Shown piece after piece: positions 18,595 to 28,330 of a DNA stretch of 64,000 bases (position 1 is the first letter of the stretch; each line of letters opens with the position of its first letter). The DNA comes from Cyanobium sp. NIES-981 (GTDB taxonomy: Bacteria; Cyanobacteriota; Cyanobacteriia; PCC-6307; Cyanobiaceae). Location: assembly GCA_945896675.1 (NCBI GenBank), contig CAMDEM010000013.1, positions 1 to 64,000 on the forward strand, given 5' to 3'. The notes under the pieces were generated by a model. It had not been told where the DNA came from. It was given only the letters and a program-made list of their open reading frames with translations, and did no database searches. Made by a program: the position numbers and the translations under genes.

Positions 18595-19480
18595 GCCGAT
18601 TCGATCTGGAATCAACGGCGATCGGATTGGCCGGATCCCGGCTCCATTCGATCCAGGAGCCGCAGTAGTTGACGAGATGGGCTGGATCCCAGCCCATTAG
18701 TTGAAGGGCAAAGATTGCCGTGGTGGTGCGCACGCCGGATTGGCAGTAGAAGATGTGTCGCTGGGCGGGATCGAGCCCATGGCTTGAGATGGCGGCGCTG
18801 ATGGCCTCCGGAGAACGAAAGGCAGTCCCTTGGTCACCGCTGTGGCGAAAGGCCTTCCAGCTCAAAAACGTGCTCCAGGGAATGCGGCCGGCCCGCTTGG
18901 CACCCCACTTGCGTTTGGCTCCGCTCCATTCTTCTGGTTCGCGGGTATCCCAGAGGTGCAGGTTTGGGTTGCTTTGGGCTGAGCGCACCAGCTGGGTGTC
19001 GGCGATCCCAAGGCCCAATCCCCCACGGGCTGTGAAGTTGCCAGGGCGGCGTGGTTGCCCTGTGGGCCCCTGCTCGATTGGTAACCCGGCCGATCGCCAG
19101 GCCTGCAGCCCCCCATTCAGCACCCGCACATCAGTTTTGCCGTGGTGGTGAAAGGCCCACCACAGATAGGTGGCGTCGTAGCGGGTATCAACGACAACCA
19201 CCTGGGAGTCGTTGTTGATGCCCAGGCCTTGGGCCCATCGTTCAAAGGCTATTTGGTTCAGCAGCATGTCAGCCACTGGCTGCTTACCGGTAACTGATTG
19301 CTTTAAATCCGTTCTCCAAATCTGTTGGGAAGTTGGGAGGTGCTGTAGCCAATGAAGCCATCTCGGCACCATCTGCAGAACAACCAGCTTGGGGTTGGCC
19401 CGAATGATCAAATTGTTCAACTCCCCAACTTCGATCAAGGCGTCGCCTCGCGAGTAGGACTTGGTTGGGTTGGTTGACAT
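18563..19480 (-). CDS. Sulfurtransferase, tandem rhodanese domains
   Basis: HIFYCQSGVRTTTAIFALQLMGWDPAHLVNYCGSWIEWS active-site loop; VVVVDTRYDATYLWWAFHHHGKTDVRVLNGGLQAW. Confidence 0.9.
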   Translation of the reverse strand: MSTNPTKSYSRGDALIEVGELNNLIIRANPKLVVLQMVPRWLHWLQHLPTSQQIWRTDLKQSVTGKQPVADMLLNQIAFERWAQGLGINNDSQVVVVDTRYDATYLWWAFHHHGKTDVRVLNGGLQAWRSAGLPIEQGPTGQPRRPGNFTARGGLGLGIADTQLVRSAQSNPNLHLWDTREPEEWSGAKRKWGAKRAGRIPWSTFLSWKAFRHSGDQGTAFRSPEAISAAISSHGLDPAQRHIFYCQSGVRTTTAIFALQLMGWDPAHLVNYCGSWIEWSRDPANPIAVDSRSNRLNAGRATPPR

Positions 19481-19573
19481 GGCAATGGGGCCATCATGAC
19501 GGCCCTTCAAGGATGCGATTTTTTGCTCTGATGGGCCAAACTTCAGATTCTCATCTAAGTATTTGGAATGTAT

Positions 19574-21394
19574 CTATAGGCCAAACCAACGGCAGATCAG
19601 AAATGGAACAATCAATGCGAGGCCAATGGTTAGAGGTGCGCCGTAGCGAGTCATGTCGAGGAATCGATAGCGACCTGGCCCGTAAACCATCAGATTTGTT
19701 TGGTATCCGATTGGAGTTAGGAAGCTCTGGCTGGCTGCAATTGTGATGGCATAAATGAATGCCATCGGTGGTAGGCCTAGTCCTGTTGCAATCGCTGTGG
19801 CAATGGGCATCAAGAGCACCACTGTTGTCCCGTTGCTAAGGGCTTCTGTGAAAAGCTGCGCCAATACAAATACTGCTAGCAAAATGGCGTAATTCGGCCA
19901 TCCTTTCATGGTGTGCAGAAGATCGGTAGCCAGCGCTTCCGCAAGACCAGTTTTTTGCATTGCAGCACTGAAGCAGGACAGAGATCCCAGTAAGATGATT
20001 ACGTCCCACCGAATCGAACGCTGCAGTTCACCTGGCCTAAGGCATCCTGTTGCCACCATGATCACCATGGCGAGCAAAACTGCGGCCATTAAGTTGATAA
20101 TCTTGAATAAAGGTAGAATGATGACTAGTGCGGCGACGATTACTGCTACCCATTTACGGTTTGTAGTTGGCATGTCTTTCTCAAGCTCGTTAAGTACCAC
20201 AAGGTCATTGTTTGCTTGCATGCCTCTAATGGCATCGAGAGGAGCCTGAATTAGGAGTACGTCTCCAGCTTGTAGAACAACGCGGCCGAGGAGTTCGCGA
20301 AGAACCTGGTTCCCTCGGCGAATGGCTAGAAGTGTTCCGTTGTAGCGTTGTCGAAAGCGGAGTTCACGTACGCTGGTTCCTGTAATTGAAGAGCCATTGG
20401 GGAGTAGGACTTCCACAACCCGCATTGGAGAATTTGGACTGCCGGCCAACTCGCGCAGATCATCATTGCTATCCCCTGCCGCAGCAAGGGAAACGGTATG
20501 TTCTTGCTGTAGGCGTAAGAGGTTTTCCTTATTGCATCTCAGCATTAAGCGGTCACCTGAAGCCAGGCTGATATCGGCTAGGGGTGCACTGAATGTTTGG
20601 CTGCCTCGATGCAGTTCGAGTACGTCTACATCAAAACGCCTCTGAAGTCTGCTGTTATGTAGAGATTGACCGATCAGTTCTGATCCTTCTGGAATCAAGA
20701 CGTCTGTCAGATAGCCCTCTCGTTCGAGTCCACCGAGCAGATCATTGCTATCCAGGCCACGATCAGGAAGCAGTCGATCTGAGGCCCACACCATGTACAA
20801 ACTACCGAGGAGCCACACCGGAATCCCAATTGCCGTGAAGCTGAACAAATCGAGTGAACCAAATCCCAGCTGACGGCTTACATCGCTGGCTAGTAAGTTG
20901 GTGGAGGTTCCTAAAAGTGTGATTGTGCCACCCAGCACTGTCGCAAACGAAAGCGGCAGAAGCACTTTTGATGGTGAAATCCCACGGCGGTGGCACCAGC
21001 TTTCCATTACGGGAAGTAGGGTCGCGACGATTGGGGTGTTAGGAATAAAGCCAGAAATAGGAGCTACGACGCCAACCAGCAAGGCAATCATTCGCCGCGG
21101 GCTTCTGATTGCATCGCTGCCGATCAATGCTCTTAAGCGGTCTAGGCCACCGCTTCGGAAGAGGCCTGCAGAAACCGCAAAGAGCCCCATCAATGTGATC
21201 AATGCAGGACTACCAAATCCTTGGACGGCCTCGTCTGGTTTAAGGACCTTGAAGGTCACCAGAAGGGCTGCCGCCAGCAAAGCGGTCACCTCAGGGGCAA
21301 GCCATCCGGTCACAAACAGCACGATAGAAATGGCGAAGATCGCCAAGGTGATGAACCCCGCTGGCTGCTGCGCAGCCAAAAGAAACTCGTGCAT
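19574..21394 (-). CDS. SLC13 family permease with two TrkA-C domains
   Basis: SKVLLPLSFATVLGGTITLLGTSTNLL, central RCK_C-like repeats, C-terminal permease half. Confidence 0.9.
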   Translation of the reverse strand: MHEFLLAAQQPAGFITLAIFAISIVLFVTGWLAPEVTALLAAALLVTFKVLKPDEAVQGFGSPALITLMGLFAVSAGLFRSGGLDRLRALIGSDAIRSPRRMIALLVGVVAPISGFIPNTPIVATLLPVMESWCHRRGISPSKVLLPLSFATVLGGTITLLGTSTNLLASDVSRQLGFGSLDLFSFTAIGIPVWLLGSLYMVWASDRLLPDRGLDSNDLLGGLEREGYLTDVLIPEGSELIGQSLHNSRLQRRFDVDVLELHRGSQTFSAPLADISLASGDRLMLRCNKENLLRLQQEHTVSLAAAGDSNDDLRELAGSPNSPMRVVEVLLPNGSSITGTSVRELRFRQRYNGTLLAIRRGNQVLRELLGRVVLQAGDVLLIQAPLDAIRGMQANNDLVVLNELEKDMPTTNRKWVAVIVAALVIILPLFKIINLMAAVLLAMVIMVATGCLRPGELQRSIRWDVIILLGSLSCFSAAMQKTGLAEALATDLLHTMKGWPNYAILLAVFVLAQLFTEALSNGTTVVLLMPIATAIATGLGLPPMAFIYAITIAASQSFLTPIGYQTNLMVYGPGRYRFLDMTRYGAPLTIGLALIVPFLICRWFGL

Positions 21395-21419
21395 CCAGAA
21401 GACAGCCCCTTCAGGAACT

Positions 21420-21431
21420 ATACCACGGTAT
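21420..21431. promoter_or_regulatory. Palindrome ATACC-AC-GGTAT upstream of the SLC13 gene, candidate operator
   Basis: Perfect 5-bp arms about 25 bp upstream of the SLC13 start, downstream of the Rrf2 regulator gene. Confidence 0.3.
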
Positions 21432-21514
21432 GCGCATCGGGAATTGCGGGTTTCAGGTCAGCGGGCCTGCCTTGCGGCGTTGGATTGGCTGTTGTCGCTC
21501 GGCTGGAGCTTGAT

Positions 21515-21946
21515 TCAGATGAAGTACATCGCGGAATCCCTGGTTTTGTTGTCCCGTTGCGCGATCAGGGTTTCCAGGGTCGTGCTCTGAAGAAGGGATT
21601 GCCGGGCGACCTCGAGTTGCTGGTCGAGGTCGTGAAGTACAGCAAATTCAGGGGTTTGGCGTCGCCCTTCTGAAGACTCATGGGCGCTCCCCTCGAGGCA
21701 CGCCACCACGTCGGCAACGCTTATGGCTGCAGGGGGTTTCGCCAGTTGGTAGCCCCCTTTGGGGCCGCGAATGCTGTGGAGAATGCCACCGCGACGCAGG
21801 CTGGTGAGCATCTGTTCGAGATAGCGATCGGGAATGGTTTGCCGGGCGGCAATCTCGGCCACTTGCGTCACGCCACCCGTGCCGTATTTGGCGGCAATTT
21901 CGATCAAGGCAACCAGCCCATATTCTGTTTTGGCACTGAAAGCCAA
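21515..21946 (-). CDS. Rrf2 family transcriptional regulator
   Basis: AKTEYGLVALIEIAAKYGTGGVTQVAEIAARQTIPDRYLEQMLTSLRRGGILHSIRGPKGGYQLAKPPAAISVADV. Confidence 0.95.
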   Translation of the reverse strand: MAFSAKTEYGLVALIEIAAKYGTGGVTQVAEIAARQTIPDRYLEQMLTSLRRGGILHSIRGPKGGYQLAKPPAAISVADVVACLEGSAHESSEGRRQTPEFAVLHDLDQQLEVARQSLLQSTTLETLIAQRDNKTRDSAMYFI

Positions 21947-22058
21947 GGTCGCCCGTCATGTGGAGATCAGGTTACCCTTAATCCCCACCTACGAGCTTGG
22001 GAATTGGTCCCTGCTGGGGCTTGCTGCCGAACAGTTGTTTCATCACCCCCCTCGGTTC

Positions 22059-22877
22059 ATGTGTGAACTGCTGGCCTTGAGTGCCAATACCCCTACCGAT
22101 ATGCGTTTTTCCTTCCGCGGCCTCACCCGCCGCGGCGGGGCCACGGGGGAACATGCCGATGGCTGGGGCTTGGCGAGCTTCGATCCCCAGAGCGGCGGCC
22201 TGAGGGTGATTCGCGAAGAGAGCGCCGCGGCGTTCTCCCCCTTGGCGGCCCAGATGGCCGAGCACGATCTCAAGGCCCTCTATTCCCTGGCCCACATCCG
22301 CAAGGCCACCCAGGGCGTGGTGACCTTGGCGAATTGCCATCCCTTTCAGCGCCAATGGCACGGCCAGGATTGGGTGTTTGCCCACAATGGCGACATCAAA
22401 GGCACCATCCCCTCGGGGGATCCCTACAGCCCGATTGGGAATACGGATAGCGAAGCGGCCTTTTGCTGGATCCTCAACACCCTGAACGATGGGGCCTCGC
22501 CCCAGTTAGGGCGCAACATCTTGTTTGACTTGCTGAATCGCTGCTCGGCCCATTTGGCGGGCCAGGGCATTTTTAATTGTTTGATCAGCAATGGCCAGTG
22601 GCTCTACGCCTTTGGCGGCACCAAATTGCATGTGATCACCCGGCGGGCCCCCTTTGCCCAGGCCACCCTGGCCGACGACAACGTGACCGTTGATTTCTCG
22701 GCGGTCACCACGGAAAACGATGTGGTCACGATCGTGAGCACCGAGCCCCTCACCACCAATGAAACCTGGCGCCCCCTGGAGTCAGGGGAAAGCCTGCTGG
22801 TTGTGGATGGGGAGATTGTGGCGAGCCATACCAGCGCGGGGGCGCAGGATCGTGGTGAAAACCCCAGGTCGGAATGA
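22059..22877 (+). CDS. Class II glutamine amidotransferase
   Basis: MCELLALSANTPTDMRFSFRGLTRRGGATGEHADGWGLASF; N-terminal Cys nucleophile. Confidence 0.9.
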   Translation: MCELLALSANTPTDMRFSFRGLTRRGGATGEHADGWGLASFDPQSGGLRVIREESAAAFSPLAAQMAEHDLKALYSLAHIRKATQGVVTLANCHPFQRQWHGQDWVFAHNGDIKGTIPSGDPYSPIGNTDSEAAFCWILNTLNDGASPQLGRNILFDLLNRCSAHLAGQGIFNCLISNGQWLYAFGGTKLHVITRRAPFAQATLADDNVTVDFSAVTTENDVVTIVSTEPLTTNETWRPLESGESLLVVDGEIVASHTSAGAQDRGENPRSE

Positions 22878-24263
22878 ATGATGAGGCGTGTCTCCCTCGC
22901 TGAGGCCTCGCGCTATTGGTTTCAGCTGGGCTGGATCAGTTTTGGCGGACCGGCAGGGCAGATCGCCTTGATGCACCAGGAGTTGGTGGAGCGGCGCCGG
23001 TGGCTCTCGGAGCGGCGCTATCTCCACGCCCTCAACTACTGCATGGTGTTGCCGGGCCCCGAGGCCATTCAGCTGGCCACTTACCTGGGCTGGTTGATGC
23101 ATGGGGTGCGGGGCGGCCTGGTGGCCGGTGGCCTGTTTTTGCTGCCTTCGGTGATCGTGCTGATCGCCCTGTCGACCATTTATGTGCTGTGGGGCCAGTT
23201 GCCGCTCCTGGCCGCCGTGTTTTGGGCGCTCAAGCCCGCGGTGTTGGCGATCGTGGTGCAGGCGGGCTGGCGGCTGGGGCGCCGCACCCTGCACACCCAG
23301 CCCCTGGTATTGCTCGCTGTTTTCGCCTTTTTGGCCTTCAGTGTTTTGCAATGGCCCTATCCCCTGGTGATCGCCCTGGCGGCCCTGGCCGGATGGGCCG
23401 CCGGCCGCTGGCAGCCCGCTTGGTTGGCCTTGCCCCAGCCCCAAGCCCCGGTCTTCGCAGTCCAAAACCCTTCCCCGCAAAACCCGATCGCCGAGACCAG
23501 TGCAGGCGATGACATCCCGCGCGATTTCATCCACGGCGATGCCACGCCCACGCCGGCCCACGCCAGGTTTTCCAAGCGCCACCTCGCCCTCACCCTGCTG
23601 GTTTGGGGCTGCGCCCTTGGCCTGCCCCTGCTGGCCCTCGGCCTGATCAATGGATGGGATGGCCCCCTGGTGGCCATGGGGCGGTTCTTCAGCCAGGTGG
23701 CCCTGGTCACCTTTGGGGGGGCCTATGCGGTGCTGCCCTATGTGGCCAAGGCGGCGGTGGGTCACTTCGATTGGTTGAGTGCCAGCCAGATGGTCGATGG
23801 CCTAGCCCTGGGGGAAACCACCCCTGGCCCCTTGATCATCGTGGTGGCCTTCGTGGGCTTCATGGGCGGCTGGAATACCGGGGTGTTTGGTGCCCCGGGC
23901 CACTGGTGGGATGCGGTGGCCGCCACCTTGGTGGTGGTGTGGTTCACCTTCCTGCCCAGTTTTGGGTTCATCCTGGTGGGCGGCCCCCTGGTGGAAGCCA
24001 CCCGCGACAACCTGCGGTTGGGAGCTCCCCTGCGGGCGATCACCGCCGCGGTGGTGGGGGTGATCGGCAGCCTGGTGTTGTTCTTTGCTGCGCCCGTGCT
24101 TTGGCCGGCCGGCCAGTTCGATTGGGCCCCCGCTGGGCTGGTGCTGCTGGCCCTTGTGCTGCTGTTGCGCTGGCGGTGGAGCGTGCTGCAGTTGATCGGT
24201 GGGGCTGCCCTGGTGGGCCTCGGCCGCTATGGCCTTGCACAATTAGGTCAACTGATCGGCTGA
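22878..24263 (+). CDS. chrA: Chromate transporter, ChrA family
   Basis: GWISFGGPAGQIALMHQELVERRRWL...NYCMVLPGPEAIQLATYLGW and duplicated half VTFGGAYAVLPYV. Confidence 0.9.
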   Translation: MMRRVSLAEASRYWFQLGWISFGGPAGQIALMHQELVERRRWLSERRYLHALNYCMVLPGPEAIQLATYLGWLMHGVRGGLVAGGLFLLPSVIVLIALSTIYVLWGQLPLLAAVFWALKPAVLAIVVQAGWRLGRRTLHTQPLVLLAVFAFLAFSVLQWPYPLVIALAALAGWAAGRWQPAWLALPQPQAPVFAVQNPSPQNPIAETSAGDDIPRDFIHGDATPTPAHARFSKRHLALTLLVWGCALGLPLLALGLINGWDGPLVAMGRFFSQVALVTFGGAYAVLPYVAKAAVGHFDWLSASQMVDGLALGETTPGPLIIVVAFVGFMGGWNTGVFGAPGHWWDAVAATLVVVWFTFLPSFGFILVGGPLVEATRDNLRLGAPLRAITAAVVGVIGSLVLFFAAPVLWPAGQFDWAPAGLVLLALVLLLRWRWSVLQLIGGAALVGLGRYGLAQLGQLIG

Positions 24264-24271
24264 GCTAAAGC

Positions 24272-24916
24272 ATGGTTCTGCCTGAGTTCTTGAGCACGGC
24301 CAACCTCGAAGAGCTGATCAACACCTGGGGCTACGGCGTGGTGTTTGCGGCGATGGTGCTCGAGAGTGCCGGGCTGCCCCTGCCTGGGGAAACCGTGACG
24401 CTGCTGGGCGGTTATGCCGCCGGCAGTGGCCATTTGAACCTGGCTGGTGTGATCGCCGCCGCCAGTAGTGGGGCGATGGTGGGCGATTCGATTGGCTTCT
24501 GGGTGGGTCGCCGGGCCGGTTGGCCCCTGCTGCTGCGGGTGGGCGGGTGGCTGCGCCAATCCCCAGAGCAGATGGAGACGCTCCGACTCCAGTTCCTCAA
24601 CCACGCAGGCAAATCGGTGCTACTGGGCCGTTTTGTGGCGGTGCTGCGGGTGTTGGCGGGCCCCATGGCCGGGGCGGTGGGGATGCCCTATGGCCGCTTT
24701 TTGGTGTGCAATTGCACCGGTGCCGTGCTTTGGGCCACCACGATGGTGAGCCTGGCTTGGCTGGGGGGGCGGTGGATTCCGTTCCAGCGGATGGTGGAAG
24801 GGGTGCTGGAATTTGGCATCGGTGCGCTCGTTCTTGTGGCGCTGATCGTGGCCGTGCCCAGGCTGTTGTCGTGGTGGGAATCGCGCCTGCTCGATCGTTC
24901 CGGTCCGAAACCATGA
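24272..24916 (+). CDS. DedA family membrane protein
   Basis: ESAGLPLPGETVTLLGGYAAGSGHLNL..., GRFVAVLRVLAGPMAGAVGMPYGRF. Confidence 0.9.
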   Translation: MVLPEFLSTANLEELINTWGYGVVFAAMVLESAGLPLPGETVTLLGGYAAGSGHLNLAGVIAAASSGAMVGDSIGFWVGRRAGWPLLLRVGGWLRQSPEQMETLRLQFLNHAGKSVLLGRFVAVLRVLAGPMAGAVGMPYGRFLVCNCTGAVLWATTMVSLAWLGGRWIPFQRMVEGVLEFGIGALVLVALIVAVPRLLSWWESRLLDRSGPKP

Positions 24917-26232
24917 CCCTGCACCTCACGGTTGGCCAGCGCCGGGCGGCCACCCTCGCTGCCCTGTGGGGCAATGCCCTCGAGTGGTTTGATTTTGCCG
25001 TTTACGGCTACGTGGCCACCCCTTTGGGCAAGGCCTTTTTCCCCACCGATGCGCCGGGGATGCAGGTGGTGGCGGCCTTTGCGGTGTTTGCGGTGGGCTA
25101 CTTGATGCGGCCCGTGGGCAGCCTGGTGCTGGGCCCCATCGGCGATCTGCTCGGCCGGCGCAACATGCTCAGCCTCAGCATTGTGTTGATGGGGGGCTCG
25201 AGTCTGCTGATTGCCCTGTTGCCCACCCATGCCCAATGGGGAGCCGGGGCCGGATTGGTGCTGCTGCTGCTCCGCATGCTGCAGGGCTTCTCCGTGGGGG
25301 GGGAATTCACCGGTTCGATGACCTACGCCACCGAGGCCGCCCGGCCTGGGCGCCAGGGATTCTTGGCCAGCCTGGCCACCGCCGGGGGGCTCTTGGGTTT
25401 CAGCTTGGGCTCAGCCACCGTGGCGGTGCTGGCTGAGGTGCTGGGGGCTTCGGCCATGGAGGCCTGGGGCTGGCGCCTGCCCTTCGCGATGGGGGCCGTG
25501 GTGGCGGTTTTGGGGTTGTGGATGCGGCGCCAGATGCCCGAAACCCTGGAGCCCTCCAGTGAGCAGGCGGGGATTCACTCGGGGGCCGACCTGCTTGCTG
25601 CCATGGGCGGTCGGCTGCGCGAGTTGGGCGGCCAATGGCGCTTGGTGCTGCGCATTGGTGCGTTGGTGTCCTTCGCCAATGTCGTTTTTTATGTGCTGTT
25701 TGTCTATTTGGTCGACTACAGCGGCAACCAGAGGGGATCGAGTGTGGCTGCGGCCAACACCACCGCGACCGTGATCCAAACCCTGGGCTTGCCCTTGGTG
25801 GTACTCGGTGGGGTTTTGGTGGATCGCTACGGGAAGGTGTCGATCAATCGGATTGGCAACCTGCTCTTAGCCTTCACCACCCCGGTGGTGTTGCCGCTGG
25901 TGCAATTGGCTGGCCCGAGGGGATTGCTGATCGGCCAGGCCCTGGGGGTGTTGCCGGTGATGCTCACCATGGGAGCCCAGGGGGTGATGGCGGTGGAGAT
26001 GGTGCCCGAACGCCAACGCTGCATGGTATTTTCGATCGCCTACAGCCTGGCCATGGCCCTGTTTGCGGGCACATCGCCGCTGGTGTGCAGTTGGCTGCTC
26101 GAGAAGCAGGGCTGGCAGTGGGGCCCAGCCGTTTATTGCAGCCTCTATGCAATCCCAGCCCTTTGGGCCCTGGGCGGGCCCGCCACTCCCACCCGCACCC
26201 CTTCTGTTACCCCAACTGGGGCCTACAAATAG
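24913..26232 (+). CDS. MFS transporter, metabolite:H+ symporter (MHS) type
   Basis: LWGNALEWFDFAVYGYVATPLGKAFFP; ATGA overlap with dedA. Confidence 0.9.
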   Translation: MTLHLTVGQRRAATLAALWGNALEWFDFAVYGYVATPLGKAFFPTDAPGMQVVAAFAVFAVGYLMRPVGSLVLGPIGDLLGRRNMLSLSIVLMGGSSLLIALLPTHAQWGAGAGLVLLLLRMLQGFSVGGEFTGSMTYATEAARPGRQGFLASLATAGGLLGFSLGSATVAVLAEVLGASAMEAWGWRLPFAMGAVVAVLGLWMRRQMPETLEPSSEQAGIHSGADLLAAMGGRLRELGGQWRLVLRIGALVSFANVVFYVLFVYLVDYSGNQRGSSVAAANTTATVIQTLGLPLVVLGGVLVDRYGKVSINRIGNLLLAFTTPVVLPLVQLAGPRGLLIGQALGVLPVMLTMGAQGVMAVEMVPERQRCMVFSIAYSLAMALFAGTSPLVCSWLLEKQGWQWGPAVYCSLYAIPALWALGGPATPTRTPSVTPTGAYK

Positions 26233-28109
26233 AAGCCAACCGTGGTGACAACCCGGATGCCCTGGGCCCGGAGGGCACTGCGCAGGGCAATGGTGGATTG
26301 GTTGTGGAGCAGGTTTTCCCAGCGATGTCTGGTCACAAAAACAGGCAGCACCACCGTGCAGAACGCTTCGCGATCTTTTTTGTGCTCCATCTCAAAGGTT
26401 TTGACAAACTCCAGCACCGGATTGATCAGGGATCGGTAGGGCGAATCGAGCACCACCAGTGGAATGTCGGGGAGCTGGCGATGCCATTGCTCCCGAAAGG
26501 CCTCCGCTTTGCCGAGGCCTAAATCCACGTGCACGGCTACCAGCTCCCGGGCGATGGAGCGGGCATAGCGCACGGCCTCGAAACTGCCGCGGTGCAGTTG
26601 GCCCACAAGCACCACCACCGGGGCTCCGCCATCGGCCGGGGCCGGGGGCAGGGAGAGCTTCTTATCGGTGGCCAGGCGCAGTCGCTTCGCCACCTGCCTG
26701 TAGTGCCGCTTGATCGCCAAAAACAGCATCACCAGCAGGGGGATGGTGACTACCACCAGCCAGGCCCCATGGGTGAACTTGCTGAACAGCAGCACCCCCG
26801 TCACCACCAGGGTGACCAAGCTGCCAAAGCCGTTGATCAGTGCCTTGACCCGCCAGCCCAATCCCCTTTCTTTCCACCAATGCACCACCATCCCGGCCTG
26901 GGAGAGGGTGAAGCTCAAAAACACTCCCACCGCATAGAGGGGAATCAGCCGGGTGACGCTGCCGCCAAAGATCACGATCAGCACTCCGGCGAAGCCAGTG
27001 AGGGCCAGGATTCCGTTGCTAAACACCAGCCGATCGCCCAGGGAGGTGAGCTGGCGGGGCAGGTAGCCGTCTTGGGCCAGGAAGTTGGCCAGGCGGGGGA
27101 AGTCGGCGTAGGCGGTGTTGGCTGCGAGGAGCAGGATCAGCAGGGTCGCCACCTGCAGCACCAACACCATGGGACTGTTGTGACCAAAAACCTGATCACC
27201 CAGTTGGTAGAGCAGGGTGGGTCCGTTCTCCTCGTAGATGGTGCCCAGTTGTTGGGCGAGCACGCTCATACCGCCGAACATCACGGCCAGTAGCAGCACC
27301 ATCACGGTGAGCACGCGCCGGGCGTTTTTCCATTCGGTGGGCTTAAACGCCATCACCGAATCGCTGATCGCCTCAATGCCGGTGAGGGCAGCGCAGCCCG
27401 AGCTGAAGGCCCGCATCAGCAGCACGGCACTGATGGCCGTAAGACCGCCGTGCTGTTCGACCATGCGCAGGTTTTGCTCGGCGGCGGCCATGGGGGCAAT
27501 GTCGCCATGGGCCAGCTTGAGCAGACCCACGCCCACCACCGTGAGCACGGCAGCCATAAACACATAGGTGGGGGCGCTGAGCAGTTGGGCGCTGGAGCGC
27601 AGGCCCCGCAGGTTGACCACCATCAACAGCACCAAGGCCACGAGGCATAGGGGCACCCGATAGGGCTCCAGGCCATGGAAATAGGAGGTGAGCGCCGAAA
27701 TACCCGCTGCCGTGCTCACGGCCACGGTGAGCACGTAATCAATCGAGAGGGCGGCGCCTGCCACCAGGCCCGGAAGATCGCCCAGGTTTTCGTGGGAGAC
27801 CCGGTAGGAGCCCCCCCCCAGGGGATAGGCCTTGATGGTTTGGCGATAGCTAATCGCCACGATGATCATCAGGGCAATGATCAGCCCCGTGATGGGCAAG
27901 GTGAAGCCCAAGCCCACGGCCCCGGCCATGCCCAGCACCAGCACGATTTCCTGGGTGGCATAGGCCACCGAGGAAAGGGCATCGGAGCTCAGGATGGCGA
28001 GGGCCTCAGCGTTGGTGAGCCGCTCTTCGGCGTGGGCGCTGGTGGGGAGGGGCTTGCCGATCAACGTACGGCGTAAGTCCCATGCTCCAGAGGCTTGAAA
28101 GCGGCCCAT
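26223..28109 (-). CDS. APC family amino-acid permease with C-terminal cytosolic domain
   Basis: SSDALSSVAYATQEIVLVL...YRQTIKAYPLGGGSYRVSHENLG. Confidence 0.9.
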   Translation of the reverse strand: MGRFQASGAWDLRRTLIGKPLPTSAHAEERLTNAEALAILSSDALSSVAYATQEIVLVLGMAGAVGLGFTLPITGLIIALMIIVAISYRQTIKAYPLGGGSYRVSHENLGDLPGLVAGAALSIDYVLTVAVSTAAGISALTSYFHGLEPYRVPLCLVALVLLMVVNLRGLRSSAQLLSAPTYVFMAAVLTVVGVGLLKLAHGDIAPMAAAEQNLRMVEQHGGLTAISAVLLMRAFSSGCAALTGIEAISDSVMAFKPTEWKNARRVLTVMVLLLAVMFGGMSVLAQQLGTIYEENGPTLLYQLGDQVFGHNSPMVLVLQVATLLILLLAANTAYADFPRLANFLAQDGYLPRQLTSLGDRLVFSNGILALTGFAGVLIVIFGGSVTRLIPLYAVGVFLSFTLSQAGMVVHWWKERGLGWRVKALINGFGSLVTLVVTGVLLFSKFTHGAWLVVVTIPLLVMLFLAIKRHYRQVAKRLRLATDKKLSLPPAPADGGAPVVVLVGQLHRGSFEAVRYARSIARELVAVHVDLGLGKAEAFREQWHRQLPDIPLVVLDSPYRSLINPVLEFVKTFEMEHKKDREAFCTVVLPVFVTRHRWENLLHNQSTIALRSALRAQGIRVVTTVGFYL

Positions 28110-28330
28110 CGAGCCCCGGGGTCTACAAGATTTCGACCCAGTCTGACCTGATGACTAAAACCGGGTCATGGATTGGCCTGGGTTGCGCGGATTTTGTCGC
28201 GCCAGAGGTCATCTCGGATCAGCTTGTCGTCCATCAGCCCTAACGGTTTCCTCCGTGTTCAGGATTGAACCCAGAGAGGCCTAGGTAGGTGGGAGTACTG
28301 CCAAACTGCCGGAAACCTCTTTCGCCATCC

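Noticed and set aside
24520-24912. N-terminal extension of the MFS transporter ORF
   Set aside because: Extension lies in an alternative frame of dedA and is G/A/R-rich; the family-like start MTLHLTVGQRRAATLAALWGN is at 24913
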